Source of the DNA: Ligilactobacillus pabuli | GTDB lineage: Bacteria > Bacillota > Bacilli > Lactobacillales > Lactobacillaceae | NCBI RefSeq assembly: GCF_022836475.1 | Contig: NZ_BQXH01000012.1 | Coordinates: 1-64,000, forward strand | Reading direction: 5' to 3' | DNA length: 64,000 nt | Shown here: positions 9,264-18,328 of the stretch, piece by piece | Layout: every line of letters begins with the position of its first letter | How positions within the stretch are numbered: position 1 is the first letter of the stretch | Translations under genes and position numbers: made by a program | Notes under the pieces: generated by a model | The model's database searches: none | Told to the model about the DNA's origin: nothing | Seen by the model: the letters and a program-made list of their open reading frames with translations, nothing else

Positions 9264-9306
9264 CTACTCCCCAAGTTATTAAACCTTACTCTTTGATCTC
9301 ATAAAG

Positions 9307-9908
9307 TCATTCTTGTTGCTGACCTTGCTTTTTATGGTAGCGCTGAATAAATTCTTTTTCAGTAGTTGGAAGATTGATTTTTGCTGGTTTCAGACGGATA
9401 GAAACATACTTTTTTTAATAGAATCGTACGTATTTAGCCTTTTACTTTTATAATAATAAAGGCCATGTTTTTTAATTAGTTGTCCTTCTTCAAAAGGCAC
9501 CATAGTCTTAGCTAAAGGAATTTTAACCTTCTTTTTTGAATACACCCCATCTTCAAAATATTCGTATCTATTAAACCATAGACGGGTTCTAGTAACATTT
9601 TTTCCAAGAATAATAGTATTTTTCGATCGAGTGTAGTTGCCCTAAATAAAATCAATTTCAAAACCTTGATTATAATCATCTTCAAGATTTAATTGTGGGA
9701 TGGCAACATAATGTGAACTATCCACTATTCTAAAATATGATGGCGGCCCTGTATTTATTTTCTTTGCCTTATAAGTGTACGTTTGGTTGTAGTCAATTTT
9801 TGAAACACCATTTGCCTTCCAAACTAAAAAGCTACCAACAGCTACCAATAATCCCAAGAAAGTTAGTGTCAAAACGATCCACTTTCTTTTTTTGATATTG
9901 ATCACCAA
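9307..9908 (-). pseudogene. Array paralogue 4, nonsense and frameshift
   Basis: Almost identical to paralogues 1 and 2 over the first 88 codons, then a TAG replaces the CAG (Gln) seen in the others at IDFIQG. Further on, one base is missing in a T run relative to paralogue 2 (near 9408), so the C-terminal part is also out of frame. The C-terminal codons QRYHKKQGQQQE remain readable. Two independent lesions make this a true pseudogene. Confidence 0.85.
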
Positions 9909-9930
9909 CTCTCTAAATTATTACACAAAA

Positions 9931-10524
9931 TTATTCTTGTTGATGTGCTTGCTTTTTGTGGTAGCGTTGAATAAATTCTGCTTCGGTGGTGGGAAGATTG
10001 ATCTTAGACTTTTTAAGTTTCATTAAAACAGGTCTTTTCTTTCTCAGATACGTATTAATTTTCCAACTTTTATAATAAAACGTCCCCTTTCTTTTTTTTA
10101 ACAAACCTTCTTCAAATGGTAATTCAACTTTAGTTATAGTCCTCTTAGTATTGCTTGTCTTAGAGTATTTTCCTGCTTTAAAATCGTCATAGCTATTAAA
10201 CCATAAATTAGTTTTGGTTATATTCTTTCCTAGAACGAAAATATTATGGGACTCCCTATATCTACCTTGAATAAGGATAATACTAAATCCTTGATTATAA
10301 TCATCTTTGAGTTCTAAGTTAGGAATCGCTATATAGTGAGTATCGTCGATTATTTTAATGTATGAAGGTGGATCAGGACTAACGCTGTGTACATTATAGG
10401 TATAGGTTTGATTGTAATGTATTCTGGGAATACTCCTTGCTTTATATACTACAAAAAATGCCAAAGAGAGTAGCAAAAAAATTATCATGATTGTTACTCG
10501 TTTTCTCTTCTTAATAGCGGCCAC
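9931..10524 (-). CDS. Array paralogue 5: membrane-anchored protein next to the DUF3114-like gene
   Basis: Protein of 197 residues, GTG start overlapping the end of the DUF3114-like gene by 14 bases, so the two are translationally coupled. N-terminal membrane helix (about 10-27), then the outside domain NYNQTYTYN, PPSYIKIIDDTHY, DDYNQGFSIILIQG, NLWFNSYDDFKAGKYS, end QRYHKKQAHQQE. As the copy linked to the upstream gene it is the best candidate for the cognate partner; the other four look like extra or older copies. Confidence 0.78.
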   Translation of the reverse strand: MAAIKKRKRVTIMIIFLLLSLAFFVVYKARSIPRIHYNQTYTYNVHSVSPDPPSYIKIIDDTHYIAIPNLELKDDYNQGFSIILIQGRYRESHNIFVLGKNITKTNLWFNSYDDFKAGKYSKTSNTKRTITKVELPFEEGLLKKRKGTFYYKSWKINTYLRKKRPVLMKLKKSKINLPTTEAEFIQRYHKKQAHQQE

Positions 10525-11593
10525 CTACTCCCCAAGTAATTAAAAAGTTGTCTAAGGACGGCAATGTTCTACGTTGTGGTATACCTTTGTAAAATTTTTG
10601 TTTCAGTCTATCTGCATTTTCTTTGGAAGATATACCTTTAATTCCATATTGATAATTTTTCTTATATTTTTCTTTTGAAGGTGCAGCGTATTTACTAACT
10701 GCAATAATTTGCTTGCGCCACTTTGGATCACTATCCCCATAATTAACATCCAACCTAGCATGTTTATCATCGTTTTGATTAGCATAGTTGAAACTAGCTC
10801 CGTTAATAACACCATTTTTAGTCACACCCTCGGGGTCAATTTCATTTTGAAATCTACCCTCACTGTTGATAATAAATTCCGTATGAAATCCTATTACTAC
10901 TTTAAAATTACCATCCGCATACCCTTCAGGATACGGGCCAGCGCCTTCCGATGCTTTTTTCTGATGTAACCGATCCGATTCTCGTAAACTATAATCTATG
11001 CCCTCGGTCTTACCCGCCAAGTACTGGGCTAATTTTTCCTGATCTGTCTTTCCCTGATAGTTATCCCTAATATATTGGGCTTGCTGTGCAGAAATCACGT
11101 AGCGGAAATTATGAATTCGTTCCCCTAACTGATCATCGCCTAATGTTGTCTGTTCTGGATAAGCCGTTTGAACAGTTTGTGCTAAACTATCCCAGAAATC
11201 ATCATCTGGGGCTAAATGTTTGTCAAACCGGCCTAACATTTTTTGAACTTCTTTTTTATCTCGGTGCATACTTTCAGGAAGCTTACCCATCACTTGAATC
11301 AGATTTAAGAGTAGCGTTACTTTAGCTCGTGCAGCCTTCGGATTATTTTCTGTTTTCCAAGCTTGCCACATCCCATCAAAAACTTTGCTGCCAGCAACTT
11401 TAGTCTGCGCATAAATTTGAGTTAGATGCTTATGCTTAGCTTGCGGATGAGCATTTAGATACTTGATATAGCTTAGCAAGCTTTCCTCGGACCAACCACG
11501 CTTCTTTAACGCATCAATCTGTTGTTGAACCTGCTGCCGATATTGTTTTCGTTGTTCTGGTGACAAACCAGCCGGATATTCCAGTTTCTTCAT
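10511..11593 (-). CDS. DUF3114-like protein, possible toxin
   Basis: Protein of 360 residues without signal or membrane segment. The first half is helical and charged (AGLSPEQRKQYRQQ onwards). The second half (about 215-360) has GFHTEFIINSEGRFQNEIDPEG, then NGASFNYANQNDDKHARLDV, which I recall as typical of DUF3114 proteins of lactic acid bacteria; this match is from memory. The frame stays open 15 codons upstream of the ATG, up to a TAG at 11639-11641, and the ATG lacks a ribosome site, so the gene may have lost its true N-terminus. It overlaps paralogue 5. A secreted or contact-delivered toxin role is inferred only from the array behind it. Confidence 0.6.
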   Translation of the reverse strand: MKKLEYPAGLSPEQRKQYRQQVQQQIDALKKRGWSEESLLSYIKYLNAHPQAKHKHLTQIYAQTKVAGSKVFDGMWQAWKTENNPKAARAKVTLLLNLIQVMGKLPESMHRDKKEVQKMLGRFDKHLAPDDDFWDSLAQTVQTAYPEQTTLGDDQLGERIHNFRYVISAQQAQYIRDNYQGKTDQEKLAQYLAGKTEGIDYSLRESDRLHQKKASEGAGPYPEGYADGNFKVVIGFHTEFIINSEGRFQNEIDPEGVTKNGVINGASFNYANQNDDKHARLDVNYGDSDPKWRKQIIAVSKYAAPSKEKYKKNYQYGIKGISSKENADRLKQKFYKGIPQRRTLPSLDNFLITWGVGGRY

Positions 11594-11625
11594 CTCAGGA
11601 TTTTTCCGTTCTTCTACATACTTGT

Positions 11626-11787
11626 TTAATTCAGCCAGCTACTTTGCATCATTACATTCTTAGTTATTTTTTGTTTTTTTATTGTATCTTTACGCATAAA
11701 TTGTTGGACATGTTTTTGTGCAATCTCTAAATTAGAGGCAATTTTAGCCACTTGATCATCTTCTTTCAAATAGATGTAGCTCCACTT
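11626..11787 (-). pseudogene. Gene fragment upstream of the DUF3114-like gene
   Basis: A 53-codon open remnant in another frame begins after a TAA and reads SYIYLKEDDQVAKIASNLE, then AQKHVQQFMRKDTIKKQK. It looks like a helix-turn-helix segment (DQVAKIASNLEIAQKHVQQF) and has no start codon at its head. It could be the lost 5' part of the next gene after an indel or the remnant of a separate gene. Confidence 0.45.
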
Positions 11788-11877
11788 TTATACAACTAGC
11801 ATACCGTAAAAGATTATCTTTTAATAACAATTTGCTTACACACATGGAACTGGCTGCTCACAGCTAATAAATTAAAA

Positions 11878-11918
11878 AACGCCCAATCCCCTCTAAATTC
11901 AGGAATTGGGCGTTGATG
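11878..11918 (-). terminator. terminator of the opuC operon
   Basis: Minus strand: ACGCCCAATTCC, loop, GGGATTGGGCGT, then TTTTTT. Confidence 0.85.
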
Positions 11919-11964
11919 TTTTTAAAAATATCACGTTCTATTTAACTGGCAGTCAAAGCTCGTG

Positions 11965-12621
11965 CTACATCCCATGCGGCTGGAGTTTGCGTTCGGCCCA
12001 ACCTAACAGTAAGTCAGCGATAATGGCCATTAACGCCGTTGGCAAGGCACCCGCTAAAATAATGGCACCGCCGTCTGTCGCATTCGTTCCCCGGATAATA
12101 ATGTCACCGAGACCGCCGGCACCGACAAAGGCCCCAATCGCAACGTTCCCGATTGCAACAACCAGGGCATTTCTGACCCCAGCCATGATCACTGAAACAG
12201 ATAAGGGCAACTCAACTAAAAAGAGCTGCTGCATCCTGGTCATGCCCATCCCCTGGGCAGTATCGATCACGGCGCGATTGACATTATTCATCCCAGTATA
12301 AGTGTTTTTGACGATGGGTAAGATCGAATACAAGAAGACTGTCACGATCACAGTATTCACACCCAAGCCCAATGCCAGCATTAAGATCGACAACATCGCT
12401 AGTGATGGTATGGTTTGAATCACGTTGGCGATTCCGATCGTCGTTGCGCTCAACTTTTTATAACGGGCAATCAAGATTCCCAGTGGGATCCCAACCACCG
12501 CAGCCAATAAGACGCCGTAAATTGCAATTAAAAAGTGGCGGCTAAATTGTTCGAGGACATAGGAACCGTTATGCGTCATATAGTACCAAAATTGTTGCCA
12601 TAAGCCCATTTCACTCATCAT
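11965..12621 (-). CDS. opuCD: Osmoprotectant ABC transporter permease
   Basis: Inner-membrane subunit (about 218 residues, several membrane helices) of a glycine betaine/carnitine/choline importer. The binding-protein-dependent transport motif for the ATPase contact is seen around IDTAQGMGMTRMQQLFLVELPLS. Last gene of opuCA-CB-CC-CD; its ATG cluster overlaps the stop of opuCC after GGAGGG. The paired permease opuCB shares the same motif, as in OpuC systems. Confidence 0.9.
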   Translation of the reverse strand: MMSEMGLWQQFWYYMTHNGSYVLEQFSRHFLIAIYGVLLAAVVGIPLGILIARYKKLSATTIGIANVIQTIPSLAMLSILMLALGLGVNTVIVTVFLYSILPIVKNTYTGMNNVNRAVIDTAQGMGMTRMQQLFLVELPLSVSVIMAGVRNALVVAIGNVAIGAFVGAGGLGDIIIRGTNATDGGAIILAGALPTALMAIIADLLLGWAERKLQPHGM

Positions 12622-13565
12622 CAATTCCCTCCTCTAAAGTAATTATGCTTCTCCAAAAATTGGCGCGCAGCCACAGACGGTTCCAGCAAGTTGTTATCAA
12701 CCTGATAGTTCAACGTCTGCATGGCCTGCAGATCAATTTTACCGTCTAAACGGTGCAATAATTTTGCCAGATCCGGATGTTGTTTCAAATACTTGCCGTT
12801 CACGACTAACGAACAATCATATGGTGGGAAGAAATGTTTGTCATCTTCCAAAACTTTCAGGTGATAACTCTTGATCCGTCCGTCAGTTGAATAGCCTAAG
12901 ACTGCTTTCATCTTACCTTGTTCAACAGCACTATAAACTAGTCCTAGCTGCATCGGATAGACCCGCTGAAAATTAAATCCATACGCACTGGCAAATTCTT
13001 TATAGCCATCGCCTTTGCGGTTCATCCAGGAACTATCGACTCCGGCCTTCATTTCCTTGGCATGTGCCTGCATATCCGAAACTTTATTCAAATGATATTT
13101 TTTCGCGGTTTCTTGAGTGACCATAAAAGCATAGGTGTCAGCAAAACCCATCGTAGGGTAGCGAACTTGACCGTACCGTTTTTTGAGTTCCGAGTTAACG
13201 ATCCGGGTTGCTTTTTGCGGATTTTTTTCTGGCGGTAATTGTAAGGTCCCAGTCAAATCAGTTCCGGTATAGCTTGTCGCCATAATATCAGCATCATCGC
13301 GTTGCAGCGCTGCTTGTGACACTGACGAGGACCCTAAGTTGTTCACAAGTGAAGTGTTGTAGTCGGTTTCGTGTGTGATCAATTCTGAAATAATATTGGC
13401 AATAATTTGCGATTCGGTTGAAGTTACCGATGCGATCCGGACTGTCTTGTCCGACTTACCCGTCCCGCTTAAACCAGGAAAGGAACAGCCGCCAACAAAG
13501 ACCAGTAACGCACACAAACTCAACAACATTATTTTTCTGTAGTGTTTCCATGAATTTTGTAACAT
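12621..13565 (-). CDS. opuCC: Osmoprotectant-binding lipoprotein
   Basis: Extracellular substrate-binding protein of 314 residues, OpuAC/ProX family. Hydrophobic leader and lipobox VGGC with Cys27. The mature part follows the family (VRIASVTSTESQIIANIISELI near the start; ADIMATSYTGTDL; VYSAVEQGKMKAVLGYSTDGRI near the hinge). Lipid anchoring puts it next to the two permeases. Good ribosome site AGGAGGG. Confidence 0.92.
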   Translation of the reverse strand: MLQNSWKHYRKIMLLSLCALLVFVGGCSFPGLSGTGKSDKTVRIASVTSTESQIIANIISELITHETDYNTSLVNNLGSSSVSQAALQRDDADIMATSYTGTDLTGTLQLPPEKNPQKATRIVNSELKKRYGQVRYPTMGFADTYAFMVTQETAKKYHLNKVSDMQAHAKEMKAGVDSSWMNRKGDGYKEFASAYGFNFQRVYPMQLGLVYSAVEQGKMKAVLGYSTDGRIKSYHLKVLEDDKHFFPPYDCSLVVNGKYLKQHPDLAKLLHRLDGKIDLQAMQTLNYQVDNNLLEPSVAARQFLEKHNYFRGGN

Positions 13566-13577
13566 TTTGCGTCCCTC

Positions 13578-14204
13578 CTATCGCTGTGAAATCGGAGTCA
13601 AGTGATACTCCAATTTGCCTAAGAGGTAATCAACGATCAAAGCCAAGATCGTGACAGGGATAGTCCCGCCAATGATCAAGTCCGGCTGATAGAGGTTCAA
13701 ACCATTAAAGATAAAGTCCCCTAAACCACCGGCCCCGATGTAAGAAGCCAAGGTAGCCCACGCCACGACGTAGACGGCTGACAACCGGATCCCGGCCATG
13801 ATAACTTGCATCGCCATTGGCAACTCGACTTGCCAGATCGACTGGAAAGTCGTCATGCCCATCCCTTGTGCACTATCTTTTAACACGGGGTCAACCTCGT
13901 TCATCCCGATATAGGTATTCCGTAAGATCGGCAGGAGCGAGTAGATAAACAAAGCAACGATCGCCGGTACTTTACCAATGCCAAAGATGGGGATCATCAA
14001 GGCGAGTAAAGCGAGCGATGGGACAGTTTGCAACATGCTGGCAAGCCCAACGATCACTTTGGCGGTTTTTGGAAAACGAGTCAACAAGATCCCCAGCGGT
14101 ACCGCCACTAAGACACCTAAGAATAAGGCAATGGCGGAAATGTAGAGCTGTTCCCAAGTCTTAGTCACCAGTTCACTGCCATATTGATGTAAGAAAGCTA
14201 ACAT
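13578..14204 (-). CDS. opuCB: Osmoprotectant ABC transporter permease
   Basis: Second integral-membrane subunit of the OpuC importer, about 208 residues with several membrane helices and the ATPase-contact segment [27 protein letters not shown] at 14213 overlaps the opuCA stop, but the ATG at 14204 has AAGGGAAG at proper distance, so I prefer it. Coupled to opuCA by overlap or near-overlap. Confidence 0.88.
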   Translation of the reverse strand: MLAFLHQYGSELVTKTWEQLYISAIALFLGVLVAVPLGILLTRFPKTAKVIVGLASMLQTVPSLALLALMIPIFGIGKVPAIVALFIYSLLPILRNTYIGMNEVDPVLKDSAQGMGMTTFQSIWQVELPMAMQVIMAGIRLSAVYVVAWATLASYIGAGGLGDFIFNGLNLYQPDLIIGGTIPVTILALIVDYLLGKLEYHLTPISQR

Positions 14205-14209
14205 TTCGC

Positions 14210-15412
14210 TCACTTCCCTTCATGGACAGCGGCAGGTGCGGTAGTTTCTCCTTCTTGATCTGCGGCTGTTTCGTCAGCAGTACCTTCGCCCCAGATCGTG
14301 TCATAGACAACATCGACCATGGTAGTCCGGGTCACGATCCCCAGTAATTTTTGCTTATCATCTACGACCGGCAAATACTTGAAGTCACGGTTTAACATCT
14401 TCCGCACAGTTTTGCGCACTAGAGTATCTTTTTGCAGCGTCGGCATATCCGTGCTCAATAAGTCAGAGACACTCGTTGCCCGTTTGTAATGACTGGTGAT
14501 CGTATCAATATCAACGTAGCCTTTAAAGAAGCCGTGACCATCGACGACCAGCAAGGTATCGACCCGCCGTTGCCGCATCAATTTGATAGCTTCAGGGATC
14601 GAACGTTCCATCGTGATCGTGACTGGATCCGTCAACATGATCTGGTCAACTGTTGATAACTCTGCCCGAGCCTGACTGAGCCGCTCTTCACCTAAGAAAT
14701 TACGCACAAAATCATTGGCCGGGTGCTGCAAAATTTCTTCTGGCGCCCCGTGCTGCACAATATGACCATTATCTAAAATCACGACCTGAGTCGCCAAGCG
14801 CAAAGCCTCATCAATATCATGGGTCACGAAGATGATCGTTTTGTTCAAACGTTTCTGCAAATCGCTGACCAAATCTTGGAGCGACTCACGAGTAATTGGA
14901 TCTAGCGCACCAAATGGTTCATCCATCAAAATCAAATCTTGGTTAGCGGCCAAAGCCCGAATAACGCCGACCCGCTGTTGCTGCCCCCCAGACAATTGGG
15001 AAGGATAGCGTGTCAAAAATTCTTCCGGCAACTCCACTTCTTGGCAGAGCTTTTTAGCTTGCGCCCGCTTCTTTTCATCGGACCATTTCAGCAGCCGTGG
15101 AACTAGCGTAATGTTATCGTAAATCGTCATATGCGGCATCAGCCCAATGTTTTGGATCACATACCCAATTTGGCGACGTAAGGCCACGGGGTCGATCTTT
15201 TTAATATTCTTACCATTAAATAAGATCTCCCCAGAAGTAGCATCATGCATCCGATTGACCATCCGCATTAAGGTCGTTTTCCCCGACCCGGAAGTCCCGA
15301 TCATACAGACAAATTCACCCTTGTTAATGGTTAAATTGACGTCTTCTACACCAACGGTTCCCCCGTGATAAACCTTTTTAACATCTTTAAAAGCTAGAAT
15401 AGGTTCTTCCAT
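14210..15412 (-). CDS. opuCA: Osmoprotectant ABC transporter ATPase with CBS domains
   Basis: Energises uptake of glycine betaine or related solutes under osmotic stress. Walker A GTSGSGKT at 39-46, signature LSGGQ at 140-144, Walker B ILMDEP at 161-166, and the H-loop in [12 protein letters not shown]. After residue about 250 there are two CBS repeats ([15 protein letters not shown] and [16 protein letters not shown]), which in the OpuA/OpuC family sense ionic strength or nucleotides. First gene of the operon. Confidence 0.93.
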   Translation of the reverse strand: MEEPILAFKDVKKVYHGGTVGVEDVNLTINKGEFVCMIGTSGSGKTTLMRMVNRMHDATSGEILFNGKNIKKIDPVALRRQIGYVIQNIGLMPHMTIYDNITLVPRLLKWSDEKKRAQAKKLCQEVELPEEFLTRYPSQLSGGQQQRVGVIRALAANQDLILMDEPFGALDPITRESLQDLVSDLQKRLNKTIIFVTHDIDEALRLATQVVILDNGHIVQHGAPEEILQHPANDFVRNFLGEERLSQARAELSTVDQIMLTDPVTITMERSIPEAIKLMRQRRVDTLLVVDGHGFFKGYVDIDTITSHYKRATSVSDLLSTDMPTLQKDTLVRKTVRKMLNRDFKYLPVVDDKQKLLGIVTRTTMVDVVYDTIWGEGTADETAADQEGETTAPAAVHEGK

Positions 15413-15596
15413 CCTGTTTTCCTCCTAACTTTGTAACAACTCTCACTAAAACTTTAGCACAAAAAAGCAATTTTTTTAAATGATATGAATTTCATCATCG
15501 CAAAAGTCCATCAATTAAAACTGATTAACCGCTTACATTTGATTGGTTAGACAGTCATCATTGCGGCTTAAATCAGCCTAAAAATTTGTGATAAAA

Positions 15597-15628
15597 AAAG
15601 CAAGGGAATTTTTCCCCTGCTTGTTGTT
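15597..15628 (-). terminator. terminator of the aminotransferase gene
   Basis: Minus strand: AAGCAGGGG, loop of A residues, TTCCCTTGCTT with a T run. Confidence 0.8.
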
Positions 15629-15666
15629 GGTTATTTAGTTGGGTTCCGTGAAACAGGAGATTCCGC

Positions 15667-16863
15667 TTATCCCACTTTCAGGCATAATTCTGAACTTGCA
15701 TTTCTAATTCGCTGAGCCAATAAGCGGCAACCCTTGTCAATTTCTTCTTCAGTTACGCCCGTGAAATTCAAGCGCATTTGATTAGCCTGTCTTGAAGTTT
15801 CATATAATTGCGAGCTCTCGATAAAGGATACTGGACAATCTGCGGTCAATAAGCTCTTGGCTGTCAAATTTTCTGGTAGGGTCAGCCAAATGAAAAAGCC
15901 GCCTTCTGGTTTAGAAAAACTACAATTTTGCGGTAAATAACGGGTTAAAGCTTCTTGCATCGCCGTATTTCGTTTGCTATAAACGGAACAGATCTCTGCA
16001 ATGTGTTCCGCCAGCTGATTTTCTTCTAGATACTGATCGATCATTTGTAAGACGACATTCGATGACTGGAAATCACTCGCTGAGCGTAAACCATTCACTA
16101 GCGCTAATATATTCTGGTCAGCAACCATCCACCCTACTCGCAAGGCTGGGGATAAAATTTTAGAAAAGCTGCCCAGTAAAACGACATTACCGCTGCGATC
16201 AAACGACTTGATTGGCGGCAAACTTTCACCAGAATAACGTAATTCACGGTAAGGATCGTCTTCGATCACTAAGAAATTATATTGAGCGGCTAATTGTGCC
16301 ATACGTTGCCGTTTTTCTAACGACATGCAAACCCCTGTCGGATTCTGGAAAGTCGGAATGGTATACACGAGCTTAACTGGGTGTTTTTTAACAATAGCTT
16401 CTAATTGGTCTAAATCAGGACCATCATTTTGCATCTGCATTTCATAAAAGGTCGGCTGCCGGCTTTCAAAGGCCTGCAAGGCTCCAATGTAACTTGGACC
16501 CTCAACTACCACACCATCGCCAATATCTAAAAATAGATCTGCCAACAAACTAATTCCCTGTTGGGCACCCTGCGTTAAAAATAATTGGTCTACGGTCACA
16601 TCGCTGACACCTGTGTGACGAACAAAGTCGGCAATTTTTTGGCGTAAAGGAGCGTACCCTTCGACTGAGGCGTATTGATACAAATTCAAGTCGCTAGCTT
16701 GCGATCTATGTACAAACGCTTTTTCCAACTCTTCTCGTGGGAATAATTCCTTAGCTGGATAACCCGCGGCAAATGAGATCACCTGTTGTTGATTGCTTAG
16801 TGCTAATAATTCGTCCATGGCTGAAGAATCTTGTGAGATTCGTTGTGAGATCTGTGGTAACAT
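15667..16863 (-). CDS. PLP-dependent aminotransferase, class I/II
   Basis: Aminotransferase of 398 residues in the branch of aminoadipate/LysN-like and MocR catalytic domains, but without the MocR DNA-binding part. It shows the cofactor-binding segment LTQGAQQGISLLAD, the substrate region PTFQNPTGVCMS, DDPYRELRY, and the Schiff-base lysine in GSFSKILSPALRVGW. ATG at 16863 has AAGGAGG in front; the frame is open 12 codons further but that is leader. Amino-acid substrate not deducible. It stands alone between two terminator-bounded gaps. Confidence 0.87.
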   Translation of the reverse strand: MLPQISQRISQDSSAMDELLALSNQQQVISFAAGYPAKELFPREELEKAFVHRSQASDLNLYQYASVEGYAPLRQKIADFVRHTGVSDVTVDQLFLTQGAQQGISLLADLFLDIGDGVVVEGPSYIGALQAFESRQPTFYEMQMQNDGPDLDQLEAIVKKHPVKLVYTIPTFQNPTGVCMSLEKRQRMAQLAAQYNFLVIEDDPYRELRYSGESLPPIKSFDRSGNVVLLGSFSKILSPALRVGWMVADQNILALVNGLRSASDFQSSNVVLQMIDQYLEENQLAEHIAEICSVYSKRNTAMQEALTRYLPQNCSFSKPEGGFFIWLTLPENLTAKSLLTADCPVSFIESSQLYETSRQANQMRLNFTGVTEEEIDKGCRLLAQRIRNASSELCLKVG

Positions 16864-17060
16864 CTGCTTCTCCTCCTTGCGTAAATTTCCCTTCATCAAT
16901 TAAGTTAGATTAAGAATACTATTTAATTATCGTTTAGTAAAATTCAACTTTTTCAGTTTAAGATGAATTAAATTCACTTTAAGTCGTAAAAGGCGCCACT
17001 CCGTTGTTAATTATGGTTCCTTAGGGACAACTTTGGCCAAGATGGAGTAGTGTTTTCTGA

Positions 17061-17757
17061 TTGATGCCGTACTTTGCAAAAATAGAACCGGCTATCCCAA
17101 TTGCTGGTCCTACTCTAGCAAAACAGAACCGGCTATCCTTATTGATGGTCCTACTCTGGCAAAACAGAACCGGCTATCCTCATTGCTAACCCTACTTTGC
17201 CAATCTTAGGGGAGCTTTTCCATTTGCTAACCCTGTTTTCCCAAACTTAGGGGAGCTTTCTCGATTGCTAACCCTGTTTTGTCAAACTTGGGGGAGCTAT
17301 TTCAATTGCGAACCCTGTTTTGTCAAACTTGGGGGAACTTTCTCATTTGCTAACCCTGTTTTCCCAAACTTAGGGGAGCTTTCTCGATTGCTAACCCTGT
17401 TTTCCCAAACTTGGGGGAGCTATTTCGATTGCTAACCCTGTTTTGTCAAACTTGGGGGAGCTTTCCCAATTGCTAACCCTGTTTCGTCTAACTTGGGGGA
17501 GCTATTTCGATTGCTAACCCTGTTTTGTCAAACTTAGGGGAGCTATTTCGATTGCGAACCCTGTTTTGCCAAACTTGGGGGAGCTTTCTCATTTGCTAAC
17601 CCTATTCCCCCAAAACAACGGCCGCATTCCCATTTGCTAACCCTGTTTCCCCAAAACAACGGCCGCATTCCCATTTGCTAACCCTGTTTCCCCAAAACAA
17701 CGGCCGCATTCCCATTTGCTAACCTTGTTCCCCCAAAACAACGACCGTATTCACATT
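17061..17757. repeat. 41-bp tandem repeat array B (largest)
   Basis: About 17 units of 41 bases fill the gap between two minus-strand genes. The first three carry AACCGGC with GGTCC; then the family changes to GGGGGAGCT, about 10 bases, TGCTAACCC; the last units change again to a CAACGGCCGCATTCCC form. The 41-base phase and CAAACTT-type linker continue through these changes. No gene could be supported inside. Confidence 0.9.
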
Positions 17758-17765
17758 TTTCCCAC

Positions 17766-17818
17766 ACAAAAACCGCCCGTCTCCACCAGCCTGCTAGCTA
17801 TGTGTTGACGAACGGTCT
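17766..17818 (-). terminator. terminator of the hesB-like gene
   Basis: Minus strand: GACCGTTCGTC pairs, with wobbles, to GACGGGCGGT before TTTTT. Confidence 0.7.
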
Positions 17819-17830
17819 TCAATATTATTT

Positions 17831-18190
17831 TTAAGCTTCGGTAGAAAGGTCCTCGACCGTAACCATACCAGTTAATTCACCACTGTTACTGCCGCGAAGA
17901 CTTAACATTTTGTTGGTAGGGTTGATCACTAACCGCATCTTAGGGTCCATATACATTTCACTGTAACCCTTGTATCTAAAGTCACCCATATTAGAGCTTA
18001 AACTCTTATTGTAATCCTTTTGTTCAGCACCCTTAGAAACTGCGATAATTCTAAAAACTGAAGCTAAAGTACATGTTCCGACATTGGATAAGGCACCGAC
18101 CCCATCGTCAAAATCTAACAAGAGATCCTTACCTTCATCTACATATTTTTGTAACTTTTCTTGTGCCTGTGGTTCAACAGTTAACTCCAT
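17831..18190 (-). CDS. HesB/IscA-like iron-sulfur biosynthesis family protein
   Basis: Small cytosolic protein of 119 residues of the Fe-S_biosyn fold common in lactobacilli. LTVEPQAQEKLQKYV starts the family pattern, LLLDFDDGVGALSNVGTC is the first half, and MRLVINPTNKMLSLRGSNSGELT the second. It lacks the usual C-terminal CGCG cysteines of true IscA scaffold proteins, so cluster assembly is doubtful. ATG at 18190 has AAAGGGG at the right distance. It lies downstream of the DyP peroxidase. Confidence 0.75.
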   Translation of the reverse strand: MELTVEPQAQEKLQKYVDEGKDLLLDFDDGVGALSNVGTCTLASVFRIIAVSKGAEQKDYNKSLSSNMGDFRYKGYSEMYMDPKMRLVINPTNKMLSLRGSNSGELTGMVTVEDLSTEA

Positions 18191-18222
18191 CGTCAATTCC
18201 CCTTTCATCTTACGGAACAATA

Positions 18223-18275
18223 AAACTCAGTTAAAAAGTCAATCTTTAAGTTTCTGGCTGAGTTTCACTGCTCAA
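18223..18275 (-). terminator. possible terminator of the DyP gene
   Basis: Minus strand: AAACTCAG and CTGAGTTT can pair around a long AT-rich loop, followed by TATTG. Weak. Confidence 0.35.
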
Positions 18276-18328
18276 CTAACTCTTAGTTTCTATTTTACTA
18301 ATTATTTGTAAGTATGCAAGTATAATGC

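Noticed and set aside
17061-17757. CRISPR-like array
   Set aside because: The whole 41-base unit is repeated; there are no unique spacers, no constant direct repeat and no cas genes in the window.
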